A stretch of 64,000 nt of DNA, taken from NCBI RefSeq assembly GCF_014192015.1, contig NZ_JACHXJ010000007.1:124001-188000 (forward strand), written 5' to 3'. The DNA comes from Paenibacillus rhizosphaerae (GTDB taxonomy: Bacteria; Bacillota; Bacilli; Paenibacillales; Paenibacillaceae). The position numbers were made by a program, and so were the translations under genes. The notes below the pieces were generated by a model. It had not been told where the DNA came from and searched no databases. It worked only from the letters and a program-made list of their open reading frames with translations. Numbering within the stretch: position 1 is the first letter of the stretch; each line of letters opens with the position of its first letter. Positions 1-8,745 of the stretch are shown here, piece after piece.

Positions 1-1
1 A

Positions 2-2566
2 GGCGTTAATGATGTGGAGATGCACAGCGGCTCCACGCTGACGATTCTGGATCCGACCCGGGTCAAAGGCGTCGTGTACCTCCCGGAAAATGTGCCGGGC
101 TGGGGCAATGCCGTGGAGAACAGCGACAAGGCCAACTTCCCGAACGGAGGCGTCTATAAAAACGGCGGCATCGCCGAAGGACCGTTCGCTGCCATTTCCA
201 AGCTGGAACAAGGAAAAGCCGCATTCATCGGCGACTCCTCGCCGGTCGAGGACCCCACGCCGGGATACGTCCGCGAGGACAACGGCGGCAAGAAAACGAC
301 TTACGACGGCTTCAAGGGAGAAGCCCAGGACGCCGCCTTCCTCGTCCAGACGGTTCAATGGCTGGCGGTCCATGAAGATTACGCAACATTCGAAAATCAG
401 GGCATTACGCTTGATGCGCCGACGCCGCTGCTCGGCCAGCTGGAAGAACCGGCCACATCGGCCGAAATTCCAGGGACCGAGCCGTGGACGACGCCGGCAG
501 CAGGGTACAAATGGTATGATCCGACGACGTACAAAGCCGGCTCCTACGGAGCCGGCGGTACGCCGCCCGTCGTTACCATTCCCGATTTGACAACCATCGC
601 GGAAGCGCGTAAAGCGGCGGACAACGATTACGTTACGGTGCAGGGCGTCGTCACGTCGGAGCCGGGAGTTTTTGGCGGCTCGGGATTTTACATGCAGGAC
701 GGCACCGGCGGTGTCTATGTGTATCCGAGCAAAGCGACAGGCTACCATGTTGGGGATAAGGTTAAACTGACCGCCCAAAAGCTGGTCTATAATACCGAGG
801 TCGAGCTGGCCAATGAAGTCCAGGTGGCCAAGCTGGACGACCAAGCCGATATTCCGGCTCCGGTTCCGCAGGCTGCGGCCGCGGTCAATGACGGCAATCA
901 GGGGCAGCTGATCACGATCAAAAACGCGGCGGTGCAAAACTACGCCACCGTCACGGGCTCCCTGGAATTCGATCTCGTCAGCGGCGGCACGACGAACCGT
1001 GTCCGCGTCGACAGCCGGACGGGCATCAGCATGGATGCGCTGAAGCAGGCCTATCCGGCAGGAACGGCCGTGGATATTACCGGGATCTCTTCGATCTTTA
1101 AGGGCACCTACCAGTTGAAGCTTCTGAAAGAAAGCGACATCCGTCCGGCTGCGGCTCCCGGAGACAATCACGCTCCGGCGTTTGCCGACGTGCCCGCCCA
1201 GACCGTGAAAGCCGGGCAGCAGGTGACGTTCTCGGTGTACGCCATCGATGAGGACGGAGACGTTGTAAGTTATGAGGCGGTGTCTCTGCCGGAGGGAGCG
1301 GCCTTTGATGCGGCTTCCGGCAAGTTCACGTGGACGCCGGCTGCGGAAGGCAGCTATACGGCTTCCTTCCGGGTTCAGGACGGGAAGGGCGGTACCGATA
1401 CGCTTCAGGTCAGCATCACGGTCGAAGCGGCAGGGACGCAGGCGCCGGACTCCGCCGTGCTGACCGGACCGGCAACGGCTTCTGCGGGATCGCAGGTGGA
1501 TTTGGGCGTAGGCATTACCAAGCCGTCGTTTGCTTTTACGGCGCTGGACCTGATCGTCAAATACGATCCGGCGAAGCTGGAATTTGCGACCACGGCGAAT
1601 ACGGACGGCACGCTGGCCTTGGCAGAAGGCGCGGTAAGCTCGTCGCGCACCGGATTTGGTGTGCTGGCCACAGGGGTGAAGCCGGAACAAGGCGAGATCC
1701 GCATCATCATGGCCAGCACCGGCCAGGAGAACGCCGTCTCGGAAGAAGGGGAGCTGCTGAAGCTCCGTGGAACGCTGAAAGCCGGCGTCTCCGGAAGCGC
1801 AGCCGTGTCGGTGTCCGCCTTTGATATTTCGGCGGACGGCAATTCGAGCCCGGTGAACACGGACTCCGCTGCGCTGCAGATCCAGATCGCCGCTGCCGAC
1901 CGGGCGGCGCTGCTTGCCGCCATCGGCGAAGCGCAGAAGCTGGCGGATCAAGCCGTCACGGGCACGGAGCCGGGGCAGTACCCGGCATCGGCGAAGACCG
2001 CCCTGCTGTCGGCGATCAGCGACGCCAAGCGCGTGGCGGGCGATGCCGCTGCAACGCAGAAGGCGGTCGACGATGCGGTGGCTGCGCTTCAATCGGCCGT
2101 CAGCACGTTCAAGAACGCCGTCATCCCGGTTCCTTCGGTTCCGGTGGACAAGTCGGCCCTCTCTTCGGCGATTGCCTCCGCGCAGAGCATCTATGACCGG
2201 GCGGTCGCAGGCGATAAGATCGGCCAATATCCGGCTGCGGCCAAGTCCGAGCTGCAATCGGCCATCCAGGCGGCGAAAGCAGTCAAAGACAGCTCTTCCT
2301 CGACACAAAACCAGGTGGATTCGGCTGCGGCGGCGCTCGGCAGCGCCGTATCGGCCTTCCAGAAGAAGCTGATCACGCTGGTGCCTGGAGCGGTGCAGAT
2401 TACGGTGCAGGATTTGTCCATCCTCGCCAAGTATTACGGCATCCAGTTGACGGACCCGAACTGGAGCCGCGTTGCTCCGGCGGACCTGTTCAGCGAAGGC
2501 GAAATTTCGATCCGTTCGCTGGCTGCGGTGGCGCAGATGATCATCGGCAGCTGGTACGCGAAGTAA
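2..2566 (+). CDS. Multidomain secreted/surface protein, 5' end outside window
   Basis: The reading frame is open to the window edge, so the N-terminus and any signal peptide lie upstream. Visible modules, numbered from the first codon here: an unassigned region at about 1-150 that weakly resembles glutamine-amidotransferase-like folds; an OB-fold domain of the YhcR type (about 187-386); a cadherin/Ig-like domain starting APAFADVPAQTV (about 389-476); a cohesin-like domain (about 481-630) with the typical VKYDPAKLEF strand; two roughly 75-residue helical FIVAR-like repeats (about 632-708 and 716-790), each containing GQYPA; and a C-terminal degenerate dockerin-like module (about 795-854) whose second half, ADLFSEGEISIRSLAAVAQM, keeps the dockerin spacing but not the calcium-ligand pattern. 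It is probably an extracellular protein that binds other surface proteins or polymers. No catalytic site was recognised. The next gene encodes a cohesin-SLH protein. Confidence 0.8.
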   Translation, partial: GVNDVEMHSGSTLTILDPTRVKGVVYLPENVPGWGNAVENSDKANFPNGGVYKNGGIAEGPFAAISKLEQGKAAFIGDSSPVEDPTPGYVREDNGGKKTTYDGFKGEAQDAAFLVQTVQWLAVHEDYATFENQGITLDAPTPLLGQLEEPATSAEIPGTEPWTTPAAGYKWYDPTTYKAGSYGAGGTPPVVTIPDLTTIAEARKAADNDYVTVQGVVTSEPGVFGGSGFYMQDGTGGVYVYPSKATGYHVGDKVKLTAQKLVYNTEVELANEVQVAKLDDQADIPAPVPQAAAAVNDGNQGQLITIKNAAVQNYATVTGSLEFDLVSGGTTNRVRVDSRTGISMDALKQAYPAGTAVDITGISSIFKGTYQLKLLKESDIRPAAAPGDNHAPAFADVPAQTVKAGQQVTFSVYAIDEDGDVVSYEAVSLPEGAAFDAASGKFTWTPAAEGSYTASFRVQDGKGGTDTLQVSITVEAAGTQAPDSAVLTGPATASAGSQVDLGVGITKPSFAFTALDLIVKYDPAKLEFATTANTDGTLALAEGAVSSSRTGFGVLATGVKPEQGEIRIIMASTGQENAVSEEGELLKLRGTLKAGVSGSAAVSVSAFDISADGNSSPVNTDSAALQIQIAAADRAALLAAIGEAQKLADQAVTGTEPGQYPASAKTALLSAISDAKRVAGDAAATQKAVDDAVAALQSAVSTFKNAVIPVPSVPVDKSALSSAIASAQSIYDRAVAGDKIGQYPAAAKSELQSAIQAAKAVKDSSSSTQNQVDSAAAALGSAVSAFQKKLITLVPGAVQITVQDLSILAKYYGIQLTDPNWSRVAPADLFSEGEISIRSLAAVAQMIIGSWYAK

Positions 2567-2653
2567 TGAGATAGAGAAAGTTTCGGGACAGTAGACCATC
2601 TAATGGATATGTTTATCAGCAGCATTAGAAATCGACTGCTTTGAAAAGGATAC

Positions 2654-2690
2654 AATCGCAGGAGCGGTGCAGGCTGCTCCTGCGATTTTC
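2654..2690 (+). terminator. Rho-independent terminator
   Basis: A perfect 12-bp stem (2654-2665 with 2676-2687) with a 10-nt loop is followed by a short T run. It ends transcription of the upstream surface-protein gene. It also argues against starting the next gene at the TTG at 2641, which lies before this hairpin. Confidence 0.8.
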
Positions 2691-2715
2691 AATTCATGGA
2701 AAGAGGGCTGGACAT

Positions 2716-3834
2716 ATGCTTCGAAACCAATCTACCCGCTATGCCGCATGGGCTGTAGCTATTTGTGTCGGACTCATCGGATCAGGAAATCTCGCAAACG
2801 CTGCGGCTTCTGGAATACGAACTGCCGGCAGCTTCCCGGTTGCCGCAGCCGCCTCGGCCGCCTCGGCTGCTGCAGGAACCGCCGCCGCTGCGGAGGCTCC
2901 TTTCTTGTCACTGGGGGTAACATCCAATGGTTCCAAGGTGACGGTCACGGTGACCGGCGAGCAGCTGAAGGACTTGTATGCGTATGAGCTGACGCTCAGT
3001 TTCGACCCGGCGAAGCTGAGTTTCCGCACCGCCTCATCAGGAACGTCCGGCTTTTCGGTCAAACCGATAGTCAATAACAACGAAATCCGTCTGGCCCACA
3101 CCAAAGTAGGAAAAACAACCGGAGACAGCGGCAAGCTCCAGCTCGCCGTCATTGAGTTTACGGCGCTGCAGGCGGCTTCGTCCCGGGTGGCTGTGGAGAG
3201 CGCCAAATTGGTGGATTCCGCTCTCCACTCATCCGAAATGTCCGTCAAGCCGGAAATCACGGTCCAGCCGGGTAAAGCGGAAGGAACGCCGGGCGCTTTC
3301 CGGGATATCCGCGGCCACTGGGCGGAGCAGCCGATTCTGAACGCGGTCCAGCAGGGATGGGTCAGCGGTTATCCCGACGGCACGTTTCAGCCGGACAAGG
3401 AAGTGACCCGGGCGGAGTTCGCCAGCATGATGATGCGAGCGGTATCCGTGGGCCAGACGGCCGGCTCACAGGCGCTGGCTTTTTCCGACGCGAAGAAGAT
3501 TCCGGCCTGGGCGCTGTCCTCTGTTCAGGATGCGGTTTCGCGCGGTATCATGAACGGTTATGCCGACGGAACGTTTGGACCAGGCCGGCTCATTACCCGG
3601 GCCGAAATGGCGGCGATGTCCGTCAGGGCTCTCGGAGCGGGTACACCGGGCGGCGCGGGGAGCTTGGATTTTGCCGACCGCAGTCAAATTCCGGCTTGGG
3701 CCACGCCGTATATCGCCTCGGCGGTGGAAAAAGGAATGATGCATGGAAGATCAGGCAGCCTGTTCGCCGCGAACGCGCACGCGACGCGGGCTGAAGCGGT
3801 GGCTGTCATCCTATCGGTGCTTGAGCAGCGATAA
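2716..3834 (+). CDS. Cohesin and triple-SLH surface anchoring protein
   Basis: A 372-residue exported protein. An N-terminal signal peptide (AVAICVGLIGSGNLANA) is followed by an alanine-rich linker and a cohesin-like domain (about 63-186) with the signature YELTLSFDPAKLSF. Three SLH domains follow at about 195-243, 256-306 and 319-372; each has the pattern W/A..I..A...G...GY.DGTF.P...TRAE, and the third is the most divergent. SLH triplets bind pyruvylated secondary cell-wall polymer, so the protein should sit on the wall and present its cohesin outward, as anchoring scaffoldins do in clostridia. I chose the ATG at 2716 because AAGAGGG lies just upstream and the signal peptide begins there. 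It follows a protein that ends in a dockerin-like module, so the two could interact; that is inference. Confidence 0.85.
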   Translation: MLRNQSTRYAAWAVAICVGLIGSGNLANAAASGIRTAGSFPVAAAASAASAAAGTAAAAEAPFLSLGVTSNGSKVTVTVTGEQLKDLYAYELTLSFDPAKLSFRTASSGTSGFSVKPIVNNNEIRLAHTKVGKTTGDSGKLQLAVIEFTALQAASSRVAVESAKLVDSALHSSEMSVKPEITVQPGKAEGTPGAFRDIRGHWAEQPILNAVQQGWVSGYPDGTFQPDKEVTRAEFASMMMRAVSVGQTAGSQALAFSDAKKIPAWALSSVQDAVSRGIMNGYADGTFGPGRLITRAEMAAMSVRALGAGTPGGAGSLDFADRSQIPAWATPYIASAVEKGMMHGRSGSLFAANAHATRAEAVAVILSVLEQR

Positions 3835-3989
3835 GTGATGCCGCCCGTTTACTCGTTTGCAGCACCCCACACTTGCTGCGCCAGCCGCGGGGCCAGACGC
3901 TAACCTTTGATGTTGAGATCCATATCCAAATTTTTAATCGGTAGAAATAAAAAGCTATTAAAAAACTGAAACACTTTTGGATACATTTA

Positions 3990-3998
3990 TGCTATAAT
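3990..3998 (+). promoter_or_regulatory. Extended -10 promoter for the FMN riboswitch transcript
   Basis: TGC immediately followed by TATAAT is a consensus extended -10 element about 50 bp before the riboswitch. No good -35 hexamer is seen at the usual distance, which is common for extended -10 promoters. Transcription would start near 4005. Confidence 0.55.
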
Positions 3999-4048
3999 GA
4001 TGAAAACAATGTAAGTTGCATGAAAAAAATAAAAATAAATGAATATGG

Positions 4049-4202
4049 ATCTTCGGGGTAAGGTGAAATTCCTGACCGGCGGTGAGCGTCTCTTCTTCTG
4101 GAGAAGACGGCGTCAAGCCCGCGACTCGCAGCTTTAACCGTAAGGCTGCGACTGACCTGGTGAAACTCCAGGGCCGACGGTAAAGTCCGGATGGGAGAAG
4201 AT
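4049..4202 (+). promoter_or_regulatory. FMN riboswitch (RFN element)
   Basis: The closing stem ATCTTC/GAAGAT and the conserved RFN segments are all present in order: GGTGAAATTCCTGACCGGCGGT, an intermediate hairpin, AGCCCGCGACT, TGGTGAAACTCCAGGGCCGAC, GGTAAAGTCCGGATGGGAGAAG (each a conserved block read here in parts). This is the FMN-sensing aptamer that controls riboflavin synthesis and uptake genes. The downstream hairpin at 4254-4294 is the likely expression platform, so high FMN would stop transcription before the transporter gene. Confidence 0.95.
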
Positions 4203-4253
4203 CAAAGAATAGGCATGTGCGAAATTTTGACATTTCCGCAAGCTTATTTGATC

Positions 4254-4294
4254 AACCCCCGATGTGTCGATTGATGTCGATCTCGGGGGTTTTC
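4254..4294 (+). terminator. Regulatory terminator of the FMN riboswitch
   Basis: AACCCCCGA (4254-4262) pairs with TCGGGGGTT (4283-4291), followed by a T run. It lies about 50 nt after the aptamer and 40 nt before the transporter start codon, the expected place for a riboswitch-controlled terminator. Confidence 0.85.
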
Positions 4295-4333
4295 CAATGT
4301 TGACTCCGTATTCAGGGATAGGGGAACTGGAGT

Positions 4334-5290
4334 ATGGAAAATGTAAGCAGCAACATCAAAGTCCGGCCCGCGGCAAGCGGGAAGGCCGAACGCAGCAAAT
4401 CCGGTTTTTGGCTGGTTGTGCTGGGTGCAGCATTGTGGGGAGCGGATCCGCTGTTCCGGATCATTTTGCTCAAAGAACATATGACGGCAACGCAAATTGT
4501 GCTCATCGAGCATATTCTGCTGGTGCTGTTCGTCGCACCGATGCTGTGGAAGCATCGGAGCGAGTTGACAGGCCTGAAGCTGCGCCATGTCGGCGCGCTG
4601 CTCTTCTTGTCGTGGGGCGGCTCGGCCATTGCAACGATCCTGTTTACGCAAGGGCTGTCCTCCGGGAATTTGAACGCGGTCGTTCTGCTGCAGAAGCTGC
4701 AGCCGATCTTCGCCATCCTCATGGCCAAACTGCTGCTGCGCGAGAAGCTTCCGAAGCATTTCACCTGGCTGTTCATCGTGGCGCTGGCCGGAACCTATTT
4801 GTTAACCTTCGGCTTCACGTTTCCGTTCGGGCATATGAATGATTTCGTCAAGGTCGGCAGCCTGTTCTCGCTGGGCGCCGCGGCACTGTGGGGCGGTTCC
4901 ACGGTCATGGGGCGTCTGATGGTCGGAAAAATGGAGTATGAGACGGTAACTTCGCTGCGTTTCATCCTGGCGCTGCCTTTGCTGATCGGGATTACCATCA
5001 ATCAGGGCGATGCTTGGCAGGTGCATACCGACGGGGGAACGCTGGCTGCGGTGTCGATCAACATGCTGGGGCAGGCGCTTCTGCCGGGGCTGTTCAGCTT
5101 GATGGTGTACTATAAAGGCCTGACGACGACGAAAGCATCGGTCGCCACGCTGGCGGAACTAAGCTTTCCGATGGTGAGCGTGCTGATCAACTGGATCGTA
5201 TTTCATCAGGCTGTGACGCCAACACAAGCGGTTGGATTTATCCTGATCTGGGCGGCGCTGTTCATGATTTCACGCAAGAGCGCGGCATAA
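4334..5290 (+). CDS. EamA/DMT-family transporter under FMN control, putative riboflavin transporter
   Basis: A 318-residue protein with about ten hydrophobic segments in two EamA-like halves. The first half begins FWLVVLGAALWGADPLFRI and the second FSLGAAALWGGSTVMGRLMV, the usual internal duplication of drug/metabolite transporters. The gene follows an FMN riboswitch and terminator and has no other partner, so riboflavin or a flavin precursor is the most likely substrate. EamA-family riboflavin importers (RibN type) are known mainly in Proteobacteria, so this would be an equivalent solution in a Gram-positive background; export of a flavin cannot be excluded. The start ATG is preceded by GGGGAACTGGAG. 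Confidence 0.85.
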   Translation: MENVSSNIKVRPAASGKAERSKSGFWLVVLGAALWGADPLFRIILLKEHMTATQIVLIEHILLVLFVAPMLWKHRSELTGLKLRHVGALLFLSWGGSAIATILFTQGLSSGNLNAVVLLQKLQPIFAILMAKLLLREKLPKHFTWLFIVALAGTYLLTFGFTFPFGHMNDFVKVGSLFSLGAAALWGGSTVMGRLMVGKMEYETVTSLRFILALPLLIGITINQGDAWQVHTDGGTLAAVSINMLGQALLPGLFSLMVYYKGLTTTKASVATLAELSFPMVSVLINWIVFHQAVTPTQAVGFILIWAALFMISRKSAA

Positions 5291-5291
5291 C

Positions 5292-5375
5292 CTTTCAAGC
5301 CGGTTCAGGCTTGAAAGACGCGATTTTATACAGGTTTGCAAAGCGGTTCCTGCTCCTTGCAGGGACCGTTTTTTG
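5292..5375 (+). terminator. Double hairpin terminator after the flavin-regulated transporter
   Basis: A perfect 10-bp stem (5292-5301 with 5308-5317) directly follows the stop codon. A second stem, CGGTTCCTGC (5344-5353) with GCAGGGACCG (5359-5368), is followed by six T residues and is the effective intrinsic terminator. Confidence 0.8.
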
Positions 5376-5633
5376 TTTGGCGGGGGAGGGCAGACCGTCG
5401 AAGTATTTCAGTAACTTTTTTTCAGCACATTTAAAAAAATAAATCAGTCATCATTTCCAAGCGATCCTTCATACATTTTACGGAAAGCGCTTGCAGAACG
5501 CGTTTTAGCCGGATTAATCCGGCAGGTGGGTATGCGGTTTCCTCAGAATGAAGAGGTTCGGTCTCTTCGGATCCAGGAGGCGCGGACCTTCCGGTCGGAA
5601 GACGTGGATTCTGCAGCACGCTTGCATGTATAT

Positions 5634-5720
5634 AAAATGAACTAAAGTTTTACCTTGCTTCTTCTCTTGATTCCATCTGGAATACAGGCGAGGTGCTTTC
5701 CTTTTCTTTAGTTCAATTTT
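5634..5720 (+). promoter_or_regulatory. Nested-stem leader upstream of the ABC importer operon
   Basis: Three nested pairings are visible. The outer stem is TGAACTAAAG (5638-5647) with CTTTAGTTCA (5706-5715), extendable by A/T pairs with one bulge. The middle stem is ACCTTGC (5652-5658) with GCGAGGT (5688-5694). The inner hairpin is ATTCC (5670-5674) with GGAAT (5679-5683). The element ends about 25 nt before the ribosome site GGGGGAG (5745-5751). It matches no riboswitch class that I recognise and could equally be a protein-binding inverted repeat. The 258 bases before it (5376-5633) hold no gene I can support. Confidence 0.45.
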
Positions 5721-5756
5721 ATGTAGATGTGAATTGGAGGAAATGGGGGAGTTCAC

Positions 5757-7622
5757 ATGAAGCTGAAATTAGCTTCCAAGCCGCTCATGGCCCTGTTGGT
5801 GGCGGCAACCGTTATGATCGCGGGCTGCCAGACCGTGCAGCCGCCTTCCGCAACGGGAACGACAACGCCGCCGGCGCAAGGAGAAAACACGCCGGCCGAT
5901 CAGGGAGAAAAAGCCACGGAGCCCGCGACGACCGAGCCCGCAGCGAACCAGCCGGCAACGAGCGGAGACGCCAAAGAAACGCCGAGAAATGAAACCCTTT
6001 ACATTAACGGACTTCAATGGGGGCCGCCGTCCAACTTCAACCTGCTGAGCGGCAATCCGGCCTTCCCGATCAACTACGGAAACTCGAGAGAGCTGGTCTA
6101 CGAGACGCTGTTCATGATCAACCAGCTGGACGGCAAGCTTGAGCCGCTGCTCGGCACCAAATACGAGTGGTCCGACGACATGACGCTGCATATCGAGCTG
6201 AACAAGGACGCCAAGTGGAGCGACGGCCAGCCGTTTACATCCGATGACGTCGTGTACACCTACCAGCTCGGCAAAAAATACGACATTAACTGGAGCAACT
6301 ACTGGGCGTACATCGCGGATGTCACAGCGGACGGCCCGAATGCGGTCAAGATCACGCTGAACAAAGACAATCCGAACCGCCTGACGGTGCTCGACAGCAT
6401 CGAGCTGATTCCGATGATGCCCAAACATATTTGGGAAGAAATCGAGAAGAAGGCCAACAACGATCTGGCGACGATCCGTAAGGAAGTCAATGCCAATCCG
6501 GTAGCCACCGGCCCTTACAAAATCTACTTCTACAACGACCAGAAAATCACCATTGTCCGCGACGACAATTACTGGGGCAAGTCGCTCTTCGGCAAGCTGC
6601 CTGCTCCGAAATTTATTACGCACGTCATTTACAAAGATAACGCAGCCGGCGATTTGGCCTTCAAGAGCGGGCAGGTGGACGTCTCCCAGCAGTTCATCCC
6701 GCAGGTCTGGAACATGTGGAAGAACGGCGCTCCCATCAAAACCTATCTGAAAGACGCACCTTATTACGTGCCGGGCTCCATGCCGTCGATCTTCTTTAAT
6801 TTCTCGAAAAAAGGGCTGGATAACCCGGACGTCCGCCGCGCGATCGCGATGAGCATCGATTACAAGAAAATTTCCGACCTCGCAATGAGCGGCTACTCCG
6901 CCGCGATGCAGCCGTCCCTGACGCTGAACACGGATGCGGAGTCCAAGTACGTCGATCAGGATGCGATCAAATCGCTGCAGTGGACGACCGACGTCAAGGC
7001 GGCCAACGAGCTGCTCGACAGCATCGGCGCCAAAAAAGGCAAAGACGGCATCCGCGTGCTGAACGGCACCCGCCTCGGGCCATTTGAAGTCGAATGCCCG
7101 TACGGCTGGTCCGACTGGAATGCGGCGCTGGAGATCGTGGCTCAGAGCGCCAAAGCGATCGGCATCGAGATCCGCACGAAGTTCCCGGAAGCGCCGGTAT
7201 GGACGAACGACCTGCAAACCGGCAAGTTCGACATCATCATGAACACGCCTGCGGGCGGCGTCAATCCGAGCCAGCCGTGGAGCAGAGCGCATGACATTAT
7301 GTATTCCAAGGAAGTGGCTCCGCTCGGCGAAATGGCGTTCTGGAACTGGGGCCGTTACAAAAACGACCAGGCCGACCAAATTATCGACAAAATTCCGAGC
7401 GTCACCGATCAGGCCGAACTCAAAACTCTGTACACCGATCTGACGAAAATCTGGCTGACCGACATTCCGTCCATTCCGCTCATGTATCGTCCGTGGGTGT
7501 TCCATACGGTCAATGAATCGGTATGGAAAGGCTTCCCCGTTGACGGAGACGGAAGCAACATTCCTCCGCAAATCGCCATGGATGGCGCGGGCATCCGGGC
7601 GCTGTACCAGATTCACAACTAA
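5757..7622 (+). CDS. Family-5 extracellular solute-binding lipoprotein of a peptide or oligosaccharide ABC importer
   Basis: A 621-residue lipoprotein. The signal peptide ends in the lipobox IAGC, with the lipidated cysteine near residue 23, and is followed by a Pro/Thr/Ala/Glu-rich tether to about residue 78. The mature part is a classical SBP_bac_5 fold: VYETLFMINQLDGKLEPLLG, LNKDAKWSDGQPFTSDDVVY, NPVATGPYKI and PDVRRAIAMSIDYKKI are the conserved family segments. It captures substrate at the cell surface and delivers it to the two permeases encoded next. Family 5 includes oligopeptide, dipeptide, nickel and cello- or xylo-oligosaccharide binders; the sequence alone does not decide, and an oligosaccharide is a real alternative to a peptide. 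Confidence 0.9.
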   Translation: MKLKLASKPLMALLVAATVMIAGCQTVQPPSATGTTTPPAQGENTPADQGEKATEPATTEPAANQPATSGDAKETPRNETLYINGLQWGPPSNFNLLSGNPAFPINYGNSRELVYETLFMINQLDGKLEPLLGTKYEWSDDMTLHIELNKDAKWSDGQPFTSDDVVYTYQLGKKYDINWSNYWAYIADVTADGPNAVKITLNKDNPNRLTVLDSIELIPMMPKHIWEEIEKKANNDLATIRKEVNANPVATGPYKIYFYNDQKITIVRDDNYWGKSLFGKLPAPKFITHVIYKDNAAGDLAFKSGQVDVSQQFIPQVWNMWKNGAPIKTYLKDAPYYVPGSMPSIFFNFSKKGLDNPDVRRAIAMSIDYKKISDLAMSGYSAAMQPSLTLNTDAESKYVDQDAIKSLQWTTDVKAANELLDSIGAKKGKDGIRVLNGTRLGPFEVECPYGWSDWNAALEIVAQSAKAIGIEIRTKFPEAPVWTNDLQTGKFDIIMNTPAGGVNPSQPWSRAHDIMYSKEVAPLGEMAFWNWGRYKNDQADQIIDKIPSVTDQAELKTLYTDLTKIWLTDIPSIPLMYRPWVFHTVNESVWKGFPVDGDGSNIPPQIAMDGAGIRALYQIHN

Positions 7623-7733
7623 GCCCAAGGAAGCGGCCTGCATGGGAGGCTCCCGGCACTGCTGGAGCGCCATGCGGGCCCTCTTTTCCAAGACGCATCC
7701 GCCGCCGATCCAAAGATCAAGGGAGGGACCTTC

Positions 7734-8744
7734 TTGAATGCCTATGCCAAATATTTCGTAAAAAAGCTGTTCTGGTACCTGGTGACGCTCGTCATTGCCG
7801 TTTCTCTGAACTTTTTCCTTCCGCGCATGATCGAGGGGAACCCCGTCGCCATGATCGTCTCGCAAATGACCAAAGGAATGACGGACAGCGATACGATCAA
7901 ACGGGTCTATGAGACGTTCATCCAGGAGTTTGGTGTTGACAAGCCGCTCTGGCAGCAGTTTCTCATCTATGTGCAAAACCTGTTTACCGGCAACCTCGGC
8001 ACCTCCTTCGGCCTGTATCCGAAAAAGGTGACGGACATCCTGGCTTCGGCCGTGCCGTGGACGATCGGCCTGCAGCTGCCGGCGATTCTGGTGGGCTGGA
8101 TTCTGGGCAACGTGCTCGGAGCCGTAGCCGCCTATAAAAAAGGCGTGTTCGACAAAGTGATCTTCCCGGTGGCCCTGTTCGTGAACTCGATTCCCTTTTT
8201 TACGCTGGCCATCATCATGCTGTACGTATTCGCCTTGACGCTGGGATGGTTCCCGCTGTCCGGAGGGTATGATTTTCAAATGATTCCGCAGCTCAGCTTC
8301 GAATTTATCGGCTCGGTCATCCGCCACCATACGCTGCCATTCCTCTCGATCGTGCTCGTCACCATCGGTGGCCAGGCGATCGGAATGCGGGAGATGTCCA
8401 TTTACGAGCTGAATGCCGACTATGTGCTGTACAGCAAGCTGCTCGGGATCCGCGACTCACGCATTTCCAGATACGTGTTCCGGAACGCCATGCTTCCCCA
8501 AATTACCGGACTGGCCTTGTCCATCGGCACGATGGTGGGCGGTTCGCTCATCTGCGAAATCGTGTTCAGCTATCCGGGCATCGGCACCTGGCTGTTTACG
8601 GCCATCCGTCAGCTCGATTACCCGCTCATTTCCGGCTGTACGCTGCTGATCGCGCTCTCTGTTCTGCTGGCCAACTTTACGATTGATATCATTTACGGTT
8701 TTATCGATCCGCGGATCAAAGCCTCGCAAATGGAGGATCAGTAA
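7734..8744 (+). CDS. ABC importer permease, DppB/OppB type
   Basis: A 336-residue inner-membrane permease with about six transmembrane helices. The N-terminal helix and the segment [21 protein letters not shown] are typical of DppB/OppB proteins, and the EAA-like loop ([20 protein letters not shown]) that contacts the ATPases is present. The start is a TTG preceded by GGGAGGG; an ATG four bases later is out of frame. It forms the translocation channel with the next gene product. The 110-bp gap after the binding protein gene has no clear terminator, so it belongs to the same operon. Confidence 0.9.
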   Translation: MNAYAKYFVKKLFWYLVTLVIAVSLNFFLPRMIEGNPVAMIVSQMTKGMTDSDTIKRVYETFIQEFGVDKPLWQQFLIYVQNLFTGNLGTSFGLYPKKVTDILASAVPWTIGLQLPAILVGWILGNVLGAVAAYKKGVFDKVIFPVALFVNSIPFFTLAIIMLYVFALTLGWFPLSGGYDFQMIPQLSFEFIGSVIRHHTLPFLSIVLVTIGGQAIGMREMSIYELNADYVLYSKLLGIRDSRISRYVFRNAMLPQITGLALSIGTMVGGSLICEIVFSYPGIGTWLFTAIRQLDYPLISGCTLLIALSVLLANFTIDIIYGFIDPRIKASQMEDQ

Positions 8745-8745
8745 T

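Noticed and set aside
3958-4233. A 91-codon minus-strand frame over the FMN riboswitch
   Set aside because: The strand is fully explained by a conserved riboswitch aptamer.
5769-8330. An 853-codon open frame on the minus strand opposite the ABC importer genes
   Set aside because: It lies antisense to two clearly coding genes, has no ribosome site, and its composition (Arg, His, Asp, Val) is that of a shadow frame of GC-rich coding DNA.
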